Assembly: GCA_018662225.1 (NCBI GenBank)
Contig: JABJGO010000087.1
Location: 1-60,916, forward strand
Reading direction: 5' to 3'
Length of the DNA: 60,916 bases
DNA from: Rhodospirillales bacterium
GTDB lineage: Bacteria; Pseudomonadota; Alphaproteobacteria; Rhodospirillales; Casp-alpha2
Under the pieces are notes generated by a model, which did not search any database, was not told the DNA's origin, and saw only the letters and a program-made list of their open reading frames with translations. The position numbers were made by a program, and so were the translations under genes. The number at the start of each line of letters is the position of its first letter. The stretch's first letter is position 1. Of the stretch, positions 49,638-60,916 are shown piece after piece.

Positions 49638-51693
49638 CAGTACCGGTCTTTCCTTCTGCGCCGTTACTCAGCGTTTCTGTGCACTTGGCCATTGTCTCAG
49701 AGGCCCGTGAAATGGGGTCCGTCATGAAGAAGTTGTCCACGCCCGATGTAAATGGCGCTGCATCTGTTGCACCACTGGTGCCGAATGCCCCCCAGCTTGC
49801 CGCACTAACCGTGTTCAGATCGCCAAATACGGCATTGCCTGCAATCATACGGGCACGCAGGTCTTCGATATTGTTATATGGCAGGGTTTTACCCACAACA
49901 TCAGACAGGGCGCGAATAATGGTCCAGTCTTCGCGGGCGTCGCCGGGTGGGAAAATGGCCTGTGTTGTCTGTTGGACGCGACCTTCCAGGTTCACGTAGG
50001 TGGCGGATTTCTCCGTATAGGCGGCACCTGGCAGGATCACATCGGCGTTATGCGCGCCGCGGTCACCGTGGTGGCCCTGATAAATAACGAAAGTCTTGCC
50101 CGCTTTGGAAACGTCAACTTCGTCTGCGCCCAGCAGGAACAGTGTCTCGATCGCGCCACTGGCAGCACCTGCGAGAATACCGGCTGTATTGAGACCGCCC
50201 TCACCTGCTACGAAGCCGATATCCATACCACCCACACGGCTGGCGGCGGTGTGAAGCACGTTAAAGCCGTTCCAGTCACCCGTTACCATGCCGTATTTGT
50301 CGGCGACGGCGTGTGCGAGCGCCAGAATGGCCGCACTATCGCTGCGGGCCAGTGCACCAGCGCCCAGAATAAGCATGGGCCGTTCGGCGTTGTTGAGCAC
50401 TTCGGCAAATGCGCCTTTGCCGTCTGCTAAATCGCTGAGCGTTTCCGCACCAGCACCCAGATTAGTGTGGGCATAGGTCAGGTCCGCTTGTTCGCCAATA
50501 ACACCGATGGGGAATGATCCCGCCACATAGCGTTTGCGAATGCGGGCGTTTAGCACCGGCGATTCAATGCGCGGGTTTGAGCCAATGATCAGACAGGCAT
50601 CAGCTTGCTCAATCCCGGCAACGGTCGTGTTGAACAGGTACGAGGCACGGTTACTGGCGTCAAGCGCAGCACCGTCTTGACGACAGTCCATGTTCGTAGA
50701 GCCGAAAGCGGCCATCAGATCTTTCATGGCGGCCATGGTTTCTACGTCAACCTGGTCACCGGCGATAGCGGCGATCTTTGAGCCGGCTTTACCACTGACT
50801 TGCGCGGCAATGGCGTTAAAGGCGTCCTGCCATGAGGCTTCCTGTAGTTTGCCATCAAGGCGAACATACGGACGATCAAGGCGGCGTTTCATCAGGCCGT
50901 CACAGGCAAAGCGGCTTTTGTCGGAAATCCACTCTTCATTCACGTCTTCATTGAGACGCGGCATGATCCGCATGACTTCAGGACCACGACTATCCACACG
51001 GATTGCGGCCCCAAGGGCGTCCATCACATCAATGGATTCGGTCTTTTTCAGCTCCCAAGACCGCGCGTGATACGCATAAGGTGCCGAGGTCAATGCGCCA
51101 ACCGGGCACAGATCAATCAGGTTACCGGAAAGCTCGGACGTAAGCGCCTTCTCAACGTAAGTCCCCACTTCAGTATGTTCACCACGTCCCGTCGCACCCA
51201 GTTCAGGCACGCCGGCAATTTCCTGGGCAAATCGGACACAACGCGTGCAATGAATGCAGCGGGTCATAATGGTGCTGATTAATGGGCCCATGTATTTGTC
51301 TTTGACGGCGCGTTTGTTTTCTTCATAGCGCGAGCGGTCAGCGCCGAACGCTACAGCCTGATCCTGCAAATCGCATTCGCCGCCTTGATCACAAATCGGG
51401 CAATCAAGTGGGTGATTAATGAGCAGGAATTCCATAACCCCTTTGCGCATTTTCTGAACAGCCGGAGAATTGGTGGTAATCACCATGCCCTCGCCCACCG
51501 GCATGGCACAGGATGCGACCGGTTTGGGGGCCCGTTCCATTTCAACCAAACACATGCGGCAGTTACCAGCAATGGAAAGGCGTTCATGGAAACAGAAACG
51601 CGGCACTTCGGCACCAGCCTGCTCACAGGCTTGCAGCACCGTTAAACCGGCTTCAACCTCAATTTCCTGACCATCAATTGTTAGCTTCGGCAT
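49630..51693 (-). CDS. nuoG: Complex I subunit NuoG
   Basis: 687 residues. An N-terminal ferredoxin domain has the 2Fe-2S ligands in [12 protein letters not shown] and GNCRMC. His/Cys ligands of N5 are in [16 protein letters not shown], and N4 ligands in CIHCTRC. The rest is a molybdopterin-oxidoreductase-like domain that no longer binds cofactor. The length is typical of alphaproteobacteria and mitochondria (Nqo3/75-kDa type), without the extra N7 cluster motif of E. coli. Confidence 0.97.
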   Translation of the reverse strand: MPKLTIDGQEIEVEAGLTVLQACEQAGAEVPRFCFHERLSIAGNCRMCLVEMERAPKPVASCAMPVGEGMVITTNSPAVQKMRKGVMEFLLINHPLDCPICDQGGECDLQDQAVAFGADRSRYEENKRAVKDKYMGPLISTIMTRCIHCTRCVRFAQEIAGVPELGATGRGEHTEVGTYVEKALTSELSGNLIDLCPVGALTSAPYAYHARSWELKKTESIDVMDALGAAIRVDSRGPEVMRIMPRLNEDVNEEWISDKSRFACDGLMKRRLDRPYVRLDGKLQEASWQDAFNAIAAQVSGKAGSKIAAIAGDQVDVETMAAMKDLMAAFGSTNMDCRQDGAALDASNRASYLFNTTVAGIEQADACLIIGSNPRIESPVLNARIRKRYVAGSFPIGVIGEQADLTYAHTNLGAGAETLSDLADGKGAFAEVLNNAERPMLILGAGALARSDSAAILALAHAVADKYGMVTGDWNGFNVLHTAASRVGGMDIGFVAGEGGLNTAGILAGAASGAIETLFLLGADEVDVSKAGKTFVIYQGHHGDRGAHNADVILPGAAYTEKSATYVNLEGRVQQTTQAIFPPGDAREDWTIIRALSDVVGKTLPYNNIEDLRARMIAGNAVFGDLNTVSAASWGAFGTSGATDAAPFTSGVDNFFMTDPISRASETMAKCTETLSNGAEGKTGTDG

Positions 51694-51702
51694 GGTTCAC
51701 TT

Positions 51703-52992
51703 TCACTCCGCTGCATGGGCCGTAGTGGCCTGATACTCGGCGATACGTTCTTCGATCCGGGGACGGAAATGTCTGATCAGACCCTGGATTGGCCACGCCG
51801 CTGCATCACCAAGGGCGCAGATCGTGTGGCCTTCTACCTGACGTGTAACTTCTTCAAGCAGGTCAATTTCATCAATTCGTGCATTACCCGTCGCCATGCG
51901 TTCCATCATGCGCCACATCCAGCCGGTTCCCTCACGACAGGGTGTACACTGGCCACAGCTTTCGTGTTTGTAGAACCGTGACAGACGGGTGATTGCCATG
52001 ATGGGGTCCGTGGATTTGTCCATAACCATGATGGCCGCTGTGCCAAGGCCTGATTGAACTTCACGCAGCGAGTCGAAATCCATCAATACCGTGTCGCAGA
52101 TAGATTTCGGCAACATGGGTACAGAGGCACCGCCGGGAATAATTGCCAACAGGTTGTCCCAGCCACCGGTCACGCCACCGGCGTGTTTTTCGATAATTTC
52201 TTTAAGCGGGACACCCATTTCTTCTTCGACCGTGCACGGGTTGTTCACATGGCCGGAAATATTAAATAATTTACTGCCGGTGTTGTTGGGACGACCAAGG
52301 GCTGCAAACCATTCGGGGCCGCGGCGCAGAATTTCAGGCACAACGGCGACGGACTCCACGTTGTTCACCGTCGTGGGGCAACCCCATGCGCCAACGTTGG
52401 CGGGGAATGGTGGCTTAAGACGCGGCTGGCCTTTTTTGCCTTCCAGACTTTCGAGCAGGGCCGTTTCTTCACCGCAAATGTAGGCACCAGCGCCCATGTG
52501 GATATAGAAATCGAAGTCCCAGCCGGAACCACAAGCGTTCTTGCCGATCAGGCCATCGGCGTAGGCTTCATCCACAGCCCGTTGCAGAGCTTCACCTTCG
52601 CGGTAGAATTCACCACGAATGTAGACATAACAGGCGTGAGCCTGCATGGCGAAACTGGCAATCAGACAGCCCTCGATAAGCTTGTGCGGCTCATTGCGCA
52701 GGATCTCACGGTCTTTGCAGGTTCCGGGCTCGCCTTCATCGGCGTTAATCACCAGATAATGCGGACGGTCACCGATCTCTTTAGGCATGAAGGACCACTT
52801 CATCCCGGTTGAGAACCCGGCACCACCGCGACCCCGAAGACCGGAGCCTTTAACGTCTTCAATGATCTGCTCGCGACCTTTTTCCATGATCGCCTTCGTG
52901 CCATCCCAATCGCCACGGGATTTGGCACCGCTAAGCGTTCGCTCATTCAGGCCGTAGATATTGGTGAAGATGCGATCTTTATCTTTTAGCAT
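51703..52992 (-). CDS. nuoF: Complex I subunit NuoF (NADH and FMN site)
   Basis: 429 residues. The FMN/NADH site is in [16 protein letters not shown] and [18 protein letters not shown], and N3 4Fe-4S ligands in [12 protein letters not shown] with a later Cys ([13 protein letters not shown]). It takes hydride from NADH. It starts directly after the nuoE stop. Confidence 0.97.
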   Translation of the reverse strand: MLKDKDRIFTNIYGLNERTLSGAKSRGDWDGTKAIMEKGREQIIEDVKGSGLRGRGGAGFSTGMKWSFMPKEIGDRPHYLVINADEGEPGTCKDREILRNEPHKLIEGCLIASFAMQAHACYVYIRGEFYREGEALQRAVDEAYADGLIGKNACGSGWDFDFYIHMGAGAYICGEETALLESLEGKKGQPRLKPPFPANVGAWGCPTTVNNVESVAVVPEILRRGPEWFAALGRPNNTGSKLFNISGHVNNPCTVEEEMGVPLKEIIEKHAGGVTGGWDNLLAIIPGGASVPMLPKSICDTVLMDFDSLREVQSGLGTAAIMVMDKSTDPIMAITRLSRFYKHESCGQCTPCREGTGWMWRMMERMATGNARIDEIDLLEEVTRQVEGHTICALGDAAAWPIQGLIRHFRPRIEERIAEYQATTAHAAE

Positions 52993-53598
52993 TTAAGCAT
53001 CCTCCCCTTCACCCTTAAGGGACGTGAGACCGCCGGCAGGCTCTGATCCGTGACGGCCATTTTGCGGGCCCGGGGTCGCTGTGCCACCGTTACGCAAGGT
53101 GGTCAGAATAGTTTCCACGTTTTCGGCTGTGAGGTCTTCAAAGAAATCATCGCCGATTTGCATCATCGGCGCATTGACACAAGCACCCAGACATTCGGTT
53201 TCAGTCATCGTGAACATGCCGTCTTCCGAAGTAGCGCCAAAGCCCGCGCCGGTTACCCGTTTGCACGCCGCTGCAATTTCGTTCGATCCGCGCAACCAAC
53301 ATGGCAGGTTGGTACACACCTGAACATGGTGCTTACCCACCGGTTTCAGGTTGTACATGGTATAGAAAGTCGCGACCTCGTAGACCTGCATGGGGATCAT
53401 ACCCAGGACTTCAGCAATATGATCCATGACGGGGACAGAAATCCAACCATCATTCTGGCGCTGGGCCATATCAAGCAGTGGCATACAGGCGCTGGCTTGT
53501 TTACCTGCCGGGTACTTGGCAACGATTTCCTTAATTCGCTCCACATTTTCAGCAGAAAAAGAAAAAGGGCCCGGTTTGTTATCTACTGGTGTACTCAT
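52993..53598 (-). CDS. nuoE: Complex I subunit NuoE
   Basis: 201 residues. A thioredoxin-like fold binds 2Fe-2S cluster N1a through [10 protein letters not shown] and [11 protein letters not shown]. The C-terminal tail beyond about residue 170 is extended and low-complexity compared with E. coli. The ATG overlaps the nuoD stop by four bases. Confidence 0.96.
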   Translation of the reverse strand: MSTPVDNKPGPFSFSAENVERIKEIVAKYPAGKQASACMPLLDMAQRQNDGWISVPVMDHIAEVLGMIPMQVYEVATFYTMYNLKPVGKHHVQVCTNLPCWLRGSNEIAAACKRVTGAGFGATSEDGMFTMTETECLGACVNAPMMQIGDDFFEDLTAENVETILTTLRNGGTATPGPQNGRHGSEPAGGLTSLKGEGEDA

Positions 53599-54773
53599 CG
53601 GTCAATCTCACCAAACACAATATCGATAGAGCCGATAACGGCCACCACATCGGCCAACATATGGCCTTTTGACATCATTTCCATTGCTGCCAGGTGGGCA
53701 AACCCAGGTGCTCGAATTTTGCAACGGTACGGCTTGTTCGTGCCATCAGATACCAGGAACACGGCAAACTCACCTTTCGGCGCTTCAACCGCCGTGTAGG
53801 TCTCACCGGCCGGTACGTGATACCCTTCGGTATACAGTTTGAAGTGATGGATCAGGGATTCCATGGATTTCTTCATATCACCACGTGACGGTGGGGATAC
53901 TTTCTGATCATCCACTTTGCAGGCTCCAGCCGGCATCTGCTCCAGACACTGGTGAATGATTTTGATGCTTTCGCGCATTTCATACATGCGAACCAGATAG
54001 CGATCGTAACAATCACCGAATTTCCCGGTGGGAATATCGAAATCCATCTTGTCGTAGACATCATAAGGCTGCGCTTTACGCAGATCCCATGCGATTCCGG
54101 ATGCGCGAAGGTTCGGTCCGGTAAAGCCCCAGTCATAGCACTGTTCTGCCGTTACGACGGCGATATCCACCGTACGTTGTTTGAAAATACGGTTTTCCGT
54201 CAACAGGGTTTCAAGATCATCGATGAAGGCCGGGAACGTATCGGCCCATTTCCCAATGTCTTCTGCCAATCCGGGGGGCATATCAAAAGCCACACCACCG
54301 GGCCGGAAATAAGCCATATGCAGGCGAGCGCCACATACACGTTCGCAGAATTCCATCAATATTTCGCGATGCTCGAACGACCACAGCATCGGTGTCATGG
54401 CACCAACGTCCATGGCGTAAGAGCCGATGTTGAGGATGTGATTCAAAATGCGACCGATTTCGGCGTACAGCACACGGATGTACTGTCCCCGTGGCGGCAC
54501 TTCGATGTTCAGCAATTTTTCGACGGCCAGCGCGAAAGCGTGTTCCTGATTTTGCGGCGCCACGTAATCAAGGCGGTCGAAATACGGTACAGCCTGAAGA
54601 TAGGTTTTGTATTCAATGAGCTTTTCGGTACCACGATGCAGCAGCCCCACGTGCGGGTCTGCCCGATCAACGATCTCGCCGTCCATCTCAAGCACCATGC
54701 GCAGCACGCCGTGTGCCGCCGGATGCTGCGGGCCGAAGTTGATATTGAAATTCTTGATTTCTGTTTCAGCCAT
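53595..54773 (-). CDS. nuoD: Complex I subunit NuoD (49-kDa type)
   Basis: 392 residues. [18 protein letters not shown] near the N-terminus carries the quinone-site His, followed by [20 protein letters not shown] and, near the C-terminus, DIVFGEIDR. Related to hydrogenase large subunits but without the NiFe cysteines. It is separate from nuoC, unlike the fused gene of E. coli, and shares one base with the nuoC stop. Confidence 0.97.
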   Translation of the reverse strand: MAETEIKNFNINFGPQHPAAHGVLRMVLEMDGEIVDRADPHVGLLHRGTEKLIEYKTYLQAVPYFDRLDYVAPQNQEHAFALAVEKLLNIEVPPRGQYIRVLYAEIGRILNHILNIGSYAMDVGAMTPMLWSFEHREILMEFCERVCGARLHMAYFRPGGVAFDMPPGLAEDIGKWADTFPAFIDDLETLLTENRIFKQRTVDIAVVTAEQCYDWGFTGPNLRASGIAWDLRKAQPYDVYDKMDFDIPTGKFGDCYDRYLVRMYEMRESIKIIHQCLEQMPAGACKVDDQKVSPPSRGDMKKSMESLIHHFKLYTEGYHVPAGETYTAVEAPKGEFAVFLVSDGTNKPYRCKIRAPGFAHLAAMEMMSKGHMLADVVAVIGSIDIVFGEIDR

Positions 54774-55402
54774 TAGCTGGAACCTCCATCGGCGCCATCT
54801 TCCGACTCAGCCTTCTCATCACCGGGTAACTGGCTCTGCACGCCTTCCCAGGGGCTCAGGAAGTCAAAGCTTCTGAAGTCCTGGGTCAATTTTACGGGTT
54901 CGTACACCACGCGTTTTTGCTCATCGTCGTAGCGCACTTCCACATACCCCGTCAGCGGGAAGTCCTTGCGTAGCGGATGCCCTTCAAACCCGTAATCCGT
55001 CAGGAGACGGCGAAGGTCGGGATGTTCGGAGAAGTAGATGCCATACATGTCCCAGGCTTCGCGCTCGAACCAGTTTGCTGAATTGAATACGCTGATGACG
55101 GAAGGAACCGGCGTGTTTTCGTCTGTGGTAATCTTCACCCGCACCCGCATGTTATGGGTAAGGCTCAGGAGATTGTAGACAACCTCAAAACGTTCTTCTT
55201 CACCCGGATAATCAACACCGCACACATCCATCAGGGTCTTGAACTGACAGTTCGCGTCATCGCGCAGGTATGTGAGGACTTTGGCAATAGAATCACGCTG
55301 GGCCAGAACAACCAGTTCGCCGTTCTGAATATGAACATCGCTAACGGCTCCACCCAGCGATGCAGAAATCAGTTCTCCGAGATCTTTCAATGCAGCTTCC
55401 AT
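54773..55402 (-). CDS. nuoC: Complex I subunit NuoC (30-kDa type)
   Basis: 209 residues. The family signature [10 protein letters not shown]…[25 protein letters not shown] is clear ([20 protein letters not shown]). It ends in an acidic tail. It supports the peripheral arm and binds NuoD. 43 bases separate it from nuoB. Confidence 0.96.
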   Translation of the reverse strand: MEAALKDLGELISASLGGAVSDVHIQNGELVVLAQRDSIAKVLTYLRDDANCQFKTLMDVCGVDYPGEEERFEVVYNLLSLTHNMRVRVKITTDENTPVPSVISVFNSANWFEREAWDMYGIYFSEHPDLRRLLTDYGFEGHPLRKDFPLTGYVEVRYDDEQKRVVYEPVKLTQDFRSFDFLSPWEGVQSQLPGDEKAESEDGADGGSS

Positions 55403-55445
55403 TAACAGTCGTTTCCTAACTCTTTCCCGTCACCCACATCTGGTC

Positions 55446-55979
55446 TTAACGCCAGAGTGTTCCGGTGCGGTGGATCTTTTTCTGCAATTGCATAATACCG
55501 TAAACCAGCGCCTCAGCCGTAGGCGGGCAGCCCGGCACATAAACGTCAACGGGCACAATACGGTCACAACCGCGAACAACCGAATAAGAATAATGGTAAT
55601 AGCCGCCGCCATTGGCACAGCTTCCCATAGAAATCACGTACCGTGGCTCGGACATTTGGTCGTAAACCTTGCGAAAAGCAGGCGCCATTTTGTTGGTCAG
55701 CGTACCGGCAACGATTAACACATCTGATTGTCTGGGGCTGGGGCGCGGTACCACACCGAAGCGGTCCAGGTCATAACGTGGCATATAGGCGTGGATCATT
55801 TCCACGGCGCAACAGGCCAGGCCAAAAGTCATGGGCCATAAAGAACCGGTCCGGGCCCAATTCACCAATTTATCGAGGTTGGCAATAACAAAGCCCTGGT
55901 CCGTCAGTTCACCGGTAACCTGGCGCAGGATTTCGTCCTGTGCTGTGCCGGGTGGCAGCGGGGTCATGTTATCCGCCAT
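55446..55979 (-). CDS. nuoB: Complex I subunit NuoB (cluster N2)
   Basis: 177 residues from ATG 55979, which clears the nuoA stop; frames starting at 56000 or 56021 overlap nuoA and are less likely. N2 4Fe-4S ligands: adjacent cysteines in [12 protein letters not shown], then [10 protein letters not shown] and [14 protein letters not shown]. It hands electrons to quinone at the junction with NuoD and NuoH. Confidence 0.95.
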   Translation of the reverse strand: MADNMTPLPPGTAQDEILRQVTGELTDQGFVIANLDKLVNWARTGSLWPMTFGLACCAVEMIHAYMPRYDLDRFGVVPRPSPRQSDVLIVAGTLTNKMAPAFRKVYDQMSEPRYVISMGSCANGGGYYHYSYSVVRGCDRIVPVDVYVPGCPPTAEALVYGIMQLQKKIHRTGTLWR

Positions 55980-55990
55980 GGGGTTGGTCT

Positions 55991-56356
55991 CTACTCCCAT
56001 TCCAAGGCTCCTTTGCGCCACTCATAGACAAATCCGATTGTCAGTATCCCTAGGAAAACCATCATGGACCAAAATCCAAGCATGCCGACATTTGAAAGAG
56101 AAATGGCCCAGGGAAAAAGGAAGGCCACTTCGAGATCAAAAATGATAAAAAGAATGGCCACCAGATAGAACCGCACATCAAACTTGTTACGCGCATCTAC
56201 GAACGCATCGAAGCCACATTCATAGGCGGACATTTTTTCGCCATCTGGATGCTGGCGGGCAACAATCATCGAGCCGACCACAGCAATGGCGGCGATGGCG
56301 ATGGCGATACCAAGAAAAATGAGGATCGGTAGATAATCAAGGAGCAAATCGTCCAC
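55991..56356 (-). CDS. nuoA: Complex I subunit NuoA
   Basis: 121 residues, three membrane helices. [40 protein letters not shown] contains the conserved Cys loop and the membrane glutamate; quoted here by its key residues Cys in YECGF and Glu in DLEVAF. First gene of the nuo operon, 40 bases after tRNA-Asp on the same strand. Confidence 0.97.
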   Translation of the reverse strand: MDDLLLDYLPILIFLGIAIAIAAIAVVGSMIVARQHPDGEKMSAYECGFDAFVDARNKFDVRFYLVAILFIIFDLEVAFLFPWAISLSNVGMLGFWSMMVFLGILTIGFVYEWRKGALEWE

Positions 56357-56395
56357 GGCTATCGCCCTCCGATGGTAAGGGAATTGATAGGTGCG

Positions 56396-56472
<77 letters not shown>

Positions 56473-56671
56473 TAATCGCGATCGTTTGTTCCCGATGGGG
56501 TGGCGATGGTTTAGACCACTGCTGGAAGGAGTGTCAAGCATTGTCACGTCAATCATTTCAACTTTTGTAACCTCACCGGGATAACAGCATTGTTGCTCAC
56601 AATCCGTTGATGCCACAGTGCCACAGATTACAGAAAATGACAGAATAAAGTGCAGAGAGTTTTAGGGGGGA

Positions 56672-56747
56672 TGGTGGGCGATGACAGGCTCGAACTGCCG
56701 ACATCCTCGGTGTAAACGAGGCGCTCTACCAACTGAGCTAATCGCCC
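56672..56747 (-). tRNA. tRNA-Val (TAC)
   Basis: 76 bases including CCA. Acceptor arms GGGCGAT/ATCGCCC pair fully. The anticodon stem CCTCG/CGAGG encloses TTTACAC with anticodon TAC, and the T loop is AGTTCGAGC. The 199 bases between the two tRNAs hold no visible gene. Confidence 0.96.
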
Positions 56748-56850
56748 TTATCAAGGGTGGCACAACTTGCTTCAAAGCTTCCGGGATTACAAGACCAGAA
56801 TTGCCTGTTTTTGCGTTATTTTGAATTTTAAGTAATTGGCCACCAGACAC

Positions 56851-56889
56851 AAAAAAAAGCCGACGGTCAGCGAACTGACTGTCGGCTTT
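56851..56889 (-). terminator. Intrinsic terminator of the HU gene
   Basis: A 15-base imperfect stem (AAAGCCGAC, a mismatched pair, GTCAG) with loop CGAA, followed on the minus strand by eight T. It lies 19 bases past the HU stop and the A-run on the other side makes it potentially bidirectional. Confidence 0.85.
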
Positions 56890-56907
56890 AATTTTGTCTG
56901 TGATCGA

Positions 56908-57183
56908 TTATTTGTTCACAGATTCCTTAAGCCCTTTGCCGGCTTTGAACTTGGGTTGTTTGGAAGCCGGGATCTGAATGGCTTCTCCGGTGCGCGGGTT
57001 GCGTCCGGTGGTTGCTTTACGATCAGCAACGCTGAACGTGCCAAAGCCAACCAGACGAACTTCGCCCCCGCCTGAAAGTGAACCCGTGATAGAATCAAAT
57101 ACGGCATCAACTGCTTTTGCTGAATCCGCTTTCGACAATCCGGAACTATCTGATACCGCTGCTACTAAATCATTTTTATTCAA
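56908..57183 (-). CDS. hupB: HU-family DNA-binding protein
   Basis: 91 residues, the size of HU-beta. It begins MNKNDLVAAVSDSSGLSKAD and carries the DNABII signature GFGTFSVADRKATTGRNPRTGE with the arm proline that kinks DNA. It compacts and bends chromosomal DNA. Located directly after lon, as in most proteobacteria, with terminators on both sides, so it is transcribed alone. Confidence 0.96.
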   Translation of the reverse strand: MNKNDLVAAVSDSSGLSKADSAKAVDAVFDSITGSLSGGGEVRLVGFGTFSVADRKATTGRNPRTGEAIQIPASKQPKFKAGKGLKESVNK

Positions 57184-57362
57184 TGTACTCGCCCCTCTAG
57201 CTGTGTGAGTAGGAGGTTTAAAAGGAAACTAAACCCGTTCATTCGGGCTGCACAGAGTCTACGTGTCCGCTCAGAGTCGCGTCAACGATGGAACCGGGTA
57301 ATATGATGGTTTGTGGCGGTTTTCTGCGGTTTTTTCAATAAAATCGATGGTTAAAATCCAGT

Positions 57363-57401
57363 AAAAAACCTCTCTGACGCAGGTCAGAGAGGCGTTTTTT
57401 T
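57363..57401 (-). terminator. Intrinsic terminator of lon
   Basis: A perfect 10-bp stem CCTCTCTGAC/GTCAGAGAGG with loop GCAG (57369–57392) is followed on the minus strand by six T, and has seven T on the other side. It lies about 40 bases after the lon stop. Confidence 0.85.
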
Positions 57402-57440
57402 GGAATCTATCGATTCGCGATTCGCAGAACTCTGCGGGTT

Positions 57441-59861
57441 TCAGTGCCTAACAACACCATTTTCAGCATCCTCATCGTCGCCAGAACCGCTCGATGGGTC
57501 CTCATTTGCCGCTGCTTCATCCTCATCCCATTCGATGGGGGTAAGCGGTTGAACAAGCGCTTCAGCCAGAACCTCGTCCACACTGGTGACCGGAATAATC
57601 TTCATACCGCGCTTCACATTGTCAGGAATATCGGCCAGATCCTTTTCATTGTCGGATGGGATCAGGACGGTCTTGATGCCCCCACGAAGGGCCGCCAGAA
57701 GTTTCTCTTTCAGGCCACCGATAGGAAGAACCCGTCCCCTGAGGGTGATCTCACCGGTCATGGCGATGTCATTTTTAACGGGTATACCGGTCAGAACCGA
57801 TACAATTGATGTGGCCATGCCAACACCCGCCGACGGGCCATCCTTGGGCGTTGCCCCTTCCGGTACGTGGACGTGGATATCTTTTTTGCTAAACAATGGT
57901 GGCAATATACCGAATTCAGTGGCTCTGGACTGAACATACGAGCGTGCAGCCTGGATCGATTCGGTCATCACATCGCCCAATTTACCGGTAATGGTCATCT
58001 TACCCTTGCCGGAGACCATGACGGCCTCGATAGAGAGCAACTCGCCCCCGACTTCGGTCCAGGCCAATCCGGTCGTCACACCAACGAGACTATCGGCTTC
58101 AATTTCACCAAAGCGATATTTTTTGACTCCGGAATACTTCTCAAGATTTCGGCGCGTTACCTGGATTGTCTTGGCGTCGCCTGTGACAATTTCCTTGATC
58201 GCCTTACGCGTCAGGTTTGCCAGCTCCCGTTCCAGGTTACGAACACCTGATTCGCGCGTGTAGTATCGAATAATATCGCGAATGGCAGAGTCCGAGATAG
58301 ACCACTCGTCAGCTTTGAGGCCATGGGCTTCAATTTGCTTGTCGATCAGGTGGCGCTTTGCGATTTCCACCTTTTCATCTTCGGTATAGCCAGCAATACG
58401 GATGATCTCCATGCGATCGAGCAACGGTCCGGGCATGTTGAGCGTATTGGCCGTGGTCACAAACATGACGTCTGATAGGTCGTAATCCACTTCCAGATAA
58501 TGATCGTTGAATGAAGAATTCTGCTCAGGATCTAATACTTCGAGCAGCGCCGAGGCGGGATCACCCCGATAATCATTACCCATCTTGTCGACTTCATCCA
58601 AAAGGAACAGCGGATTGGATGCGCCGGCTTTCTTCATACCTTGCAGAATTTTGCCCGGCATGGAGCCGATATATGTACGCCTATGGCCTCGGATCTCGGA
58701 TTCGTCACGCACTCCGCCCAGGGACATACGCACAAACTTGCGACCTGTAGAGCGTGCAATGGATTTACCAAGCGATGTCTTGCCCACACCAGGGGGGCCA
58801 ACGAGGCACAAAATCGGCCCCTTCATCTTCTTTTTACGCTGCTGGACAGCCAAATACTCAAGAATCCGTTCTTTGACCTTCTCCAGACCATAGTGATCAG
58901 TGTTCAAGATATCTTCGGCTTCGTGAATATCCTGTTTTACGCGTGTGCGTTTCTTCCACGGAATAGCCAGCATCCAGTCGAGATAATTCCGAACTACCGT
59001 GGATTCAGCGGACATGGGACTCATGGATTTCAGTTTCTTCAACTCGGCATTGGACTTTTCACGGGCTTCCTTACTGAATTTGGTTGCCTCGATCTTTTCC
59101 TCCAACTCGGCGATTTCGTCCTTACCTTCTTCGCTGTCACCCAGTTCCTTCTGAATGGCCTTCATTTGCTCATTCAGATAGTACTCGCGCTGGGTCTTCT
59201 CCATCTGGCGTTTCACACGGTTGCGGATCTTCTTTTCCACCTGCAACACGCCAATCTCGGATTCCATGAACGAATACACGCGTTCCAGGCGTTCCGTAAT
59301 GGTTTCAGTTTCCAGAAGTTCCTGTTTCTCGGCAATCTTGAGCGCCAGATGAGACGCAATGGTGTCAGCCAACTTGCTGGATTCTTCAATCTGGTTAATG
59401 GAAACCAAAGCTTCCGGCGGTGTTTTCTTGTTGAGCTTGATGTACTGCTCGAACTGGCTAACCACGGAACGTGACAACGCTTCCAGTTCCTGATCATCGC
59501 CATTGTCTTCATCCATGATAATGGCTTCGGCCTGGAAGAAGTCGTCTGTATCGGTGTAACGAACCACTTTGGCGCGCTGGGTGCCTTCGACCAGCACCTT
59601 AACAGTGCCATCAGGCAGCTTAAGCAGCTGCAATACAGTGGAGACGGTGCCGACCTCGTAAATATCGTCGACCTCTGGGTCGTCCTGCGTAGCATTCTTC
59701 TGCGCAACAAGCAGGATTTGCTTGTCGTCTTTCATTACGTCTTCCAATGCACGGACTGATTTGGCCCGACCCACGAATAGCGGCACGATCATGTGGGGGA
59801 AAACCACGATATCGCGTAAAGGAAGGACAGGATAGACGGATGTGGAGGCTGTTGTGGGCAT
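57441..59861 (-). CDS. lon: ATP-dependent protease Lon
   Basis: 806 residues. The N-terminal substrate-recognition domain starts at [20 protein letters not shown]. The AAA+ module has Walker [16 protein letters not shown] and Walker [13 protein letters not shown]. The C-terminal protease domain contains Ser677 in [10 protein letters not shown], with its partner Lys in [10 protein letters not shown]. It degrades misfolded and regulatory proteins in the cytoplasm. It lies between clpX and hupB, and a heat-shock-like promoter is upstream. Confidence 0.98.
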   Translation of the reverse strand: MPTTASTSVYPVLPLRDIVVFPHMIVPLFVGRAKSVRALEDVMKDDKQILLVAQKNATQDDPEVDDIYEVGTVSTVLQLLKLPDGTVKVLVEGTQRAKVVRYTDTDDFFQAEAIIMDEDNGDDQELEALSRSVVSQFEQYIKLNKKTPPEALVSINQIEESSKLADTIASHLALKIAEKQELLETETITERLERVYSFMESEIGVLQVEKKIRNRVKRQMEKTQREYYLNEQMKAIQKELGDSEEGKDEIAELEEKIEATKFSKEAREKSNAELKKLKSMSPMSAESTVVRNYLDWMLAIPWKKRTRVKQDIHEAEDILNTDHYGLEKVKERILEYLAVQQRKKKMKGPILCLVGPPGVGKTSLGKSIARSTGRKFVRMSLGGVRDESEIRGHRRTYIGSMPGKILQGMKKAGASNPLFLLDEVDKMGNDYRGDPASALLEVLDPEQNSSFNDHYLEVDYDLSDVMFVTTANTLNMPGPLLDRMEIIRIAGYTEDEKVEIAKRHLIDKQIEAHGLKADEWSISDSAIRDIIRYYTRESGVRNLERELANLTRKAIKEIVTGDAKTIQVTRRNLEKYSGVKKYRFGEIEADSLVGVTTGLAWTEVGGELLSIEAVMVSGKGKMTITGKLGDVMTESIQAARSYVQSRATEFGILPPLFSKKDIHVHVPEGATPKDGPSAGVGMATSIVSVLTGIPVKNDIAMTGEITLRGRVLPIGGLKEKLLAALRGGIKTVLIPSDNEKDLADIPDNVKRGMKIIPVTSVDEVLAEALVQPLTPIEWDEDEAAANEDPSSGSGDDEDAENGVVRH

Positions 59862-59944
59862 GTTTATCCCTTAAAGGTCTGTAATATGGGCCAAAACAGG
59901 CCATTAAATGATACGGAATGGCCCGTAATGAACGAATCTTAGGT

Positions 59945-59977
59945 AAAAAATGGGTTCATTTGGCCTCTTATGCAAGG
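59945..59977 (-). promoter_or_regulatory. Sigma-32-like heat-shock promoter of lon
   Basis: On the minus strand CCTTGCA (59971–59977) is followed after 15 bases by ACCCATTTTTT (59945–59955), close to the heat-shock consensus CTTGAA-N13–15-CCCCATnT. It lies about 85 bases before the lon ATG, consistent with lon being a heat-shock gene. Confidence 0.5.
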
Positions 59978-59989
59978 CCCAATACCGTA

Positions 59990-60013
59990 ATTTTCCACAA
60001 AATAGTGGAAAAT
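59990..60013. repeat. 9-bp inverted repeat between clpX and lon
   Basis: ATTTTCCAC and GTGGAAAAT around a six-base loop, 44 bases past the clpX stop and just upstream of the lon promoter. AT-rich; it could be a weak clpX terminator or an operator. Confidence 0.4.
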
Positions 60014-60056
60014 ACGTGAAAATGATGAGTTTTAGGGCAAAAACAGCGTAAAAAGC

Positions 60057-60916
60057 TTAAGCGCTGCTTTCTACGTCATCCATCCGTTCGGAATAGATAT
60101 ACAGCGGCTTGGCGCTATCATCCACAACTTCACGATTGATGACCAGTTCCTCGACTGAGTCCATACCAGGCAGTTCATACATGGAATCCAGCAGGATGGT
60201 TTCCATAATGGACCGCAGGCCACGCGCACCGGTTTTACGCTCAACGGCTCGTTCGGCGATGGTATCCAATGCACCATCGGTGAAGGATAGCTTTACATCT
60301 TCCATATCAAAAAGACGCTGGTACTGCTTAACCAGTGCGTTCTTGGGTGCCGTGAGGATCTCAATCAAGGCATCCTTATCCAGATCATTCAGCGTTGCCA
60401 GAACAGGCAAACGACCAACGAATTCCGGGATAAGGCCAAATTTTAGTAAATCTTCTGGTTCGATTTCGCGCAACACATCACCGGTTTGGCGTTCATCGGG
60501 GGATCGCACATCCGCGCCAAAACCGATACTGGTTCCTTTGCCGCGTTCAGAAATAATCTTTTCCAATCCTGCGAACGCCCCGCCACAGATAAACAGGATA
60601 TTGGTGGTGTCCACTTGCAGGAATTCCTGCTGTGGGTGCTTACGGCCACCTTGTGGCGGCACACTGGCCACGGTGCCTTCCATGATTTTCAGCAAGGCCT
60701 GCTGTACGCCCTCGCCCGATACGTCACGGGTGATGGAAGGATTGTCAGATTTACGGGAAATCTTGTCCACTTCATCGATGTAGACAATACCGCGCTGGGC
60801 GCGTTCTACATTATAGTCAGCGGCCTGAAGCAATTTCAGGATGATGTTTTCCACGTCCTCCCCCACATAACCGGCTTCGGTCAGGGTGGTGGCATCGGCC
60901 ATGGTGAACGGAACAT
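60057..60916 (-). CDS. clpX: ClpX, ATPase subunit of Clp protease (5' end outside window)
   Basis: About 286 codons of the C-terminal two thirds are visible; the frame continues through [20 protein letters not shown] to the window edge. Walker [11 protein letters not shown], the pore loop region, the RSPDERQ-preceded sensor region, [12 protein letters not shown] and the sensor-2 motif [13 protein letters not shown] are present. The zinc domain and Walker A lie outside. ClpX unfolds substrates for ClpP. The clpX–lon–hup order is conserved. Confidence 0.98.
   Translation of the reverse strand, partial: VPFTMADATTLTEAGYVGEDVENIILKLLQAADYNVERAQRGIVYIDEVDKISRKSDNPSITRDVSGEGVQQALLKIMEGTVASVPPQGGRKHPQQEFLQVDTTNILFICGGAFAGLEKIISERGKGTSIGFGADVRSPDERQTGDVLREIEPEDLLKFGLIPEFVGRLPVLATLNDLDKDALIEILTAPKNALVKQYQRLFDMEDVKLSFTDGALDTIAERAVERKTGARGLRSIMETILLDSMYELPGMDSVEELVINREVVDDSAKPLYIYSERMDDVESSA

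Noticed and set aside
53952-54776. 274-codon plus-strand ORF opposite nuoD
   Set aside because: Antisense to the conserved nuoD frame, with no recognisable fold or ribosome site.
58641-59474. 277-codon plus-strand ORF opposite lon
   Set aside because: Phe/Leu-rich antisense translation of the coiled and AAA+ parts of lon; no support as a gene.

Overview
The window looks like a chromosomal segment of an alphaproteobacterium, probably Rhodospirillales-like. The gene order clpX–lon–hup–tRNAs–nuoABCDEFGHIJKLMN–birA–coaX–rnj–mce, the run trpE / trpG–trpD–trpC–moaC–moeA–lexA, and tpiA–secG–pyrG–kdsA–eno are typical of that class. The direct-repeat GTTC-N7-GTTC SOS box before lexA also fits. Placement below class level is inference.

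Layout. (1) 1–10.9 kb is an accessory copper/metal and thiol-redox region. A minus-strand cluster encodes a YHS-type protein, two small membrane proteins, a TlpA/DsbE-like thioredoxin, CcdA and a beta-propeller cut by the window edge. It is divergent from an OmpR/EnvZ-type two-component pair. A second minus-strand cluster carries a small secreted Cys protein, a cupredoxin, a CopA-type multicopper oxidase split by a frameshift, CopB, and an ABC-exporter membrane domain with no ATPase domain. (2) 11–18.6 kb is core metabolism on the minus strand (eno, kdsA, pyrG, secG, tpiA) with a chemotaxis receptor between secG and tpiA. (3) 18.7–25.6 kb on the plus strand holds a P-loop kinase, a di/trimethylamine-dehydrogenase-type flavoprotein, an AT-rich 620-bp gap, ppiD and trpE. 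(4) 25.6–32.6 kb holds a YibQ-type polysaccharide deacetylase, a CueR-type copper sensor, trpG/D/C, moaC, moeA and lexA. (5) 32.6–42.1 kb holds comEC, gltX, gltA, tag, a DUF1467 protein, mce, rnj, coaX and birA. (6) 42.1–56.4 kb is the complete 14-gene respiratory complex I operon (minus strand, with separate nuoC and nuoD). (7) 56.4–60.9 kb holds tRNA-Asp, tRNA-Val, an HU protein, lon behind a heat-shock-like promoter, and the 3' part of clpX.

How the parts fit. The first 11 kb would handle periplasmic copper: oxidation by CopA, binding by the cupredoxin and CopB, and thiol supply through CcdA to the TlpA-like protein. The histidine kinase pair is the likely regulator, and a CueR-type cytoplasmic Cu(I) sensor lies 16 kb away. 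The rest is mostly housekeeping. I did not find a clearly new defence or mobile system, CRISPR array, transposase or integrase. The most unusual points are the disrupted copper genes, the ATPase-less ABC membrane protein, the compact redox/metal cluster of little-studied small proteins, the dimethylamine-dehydrogenase-like enzyme, an orphan CueR-like operator before trpG, and a motif-rich AT-rich gap before ppiD.
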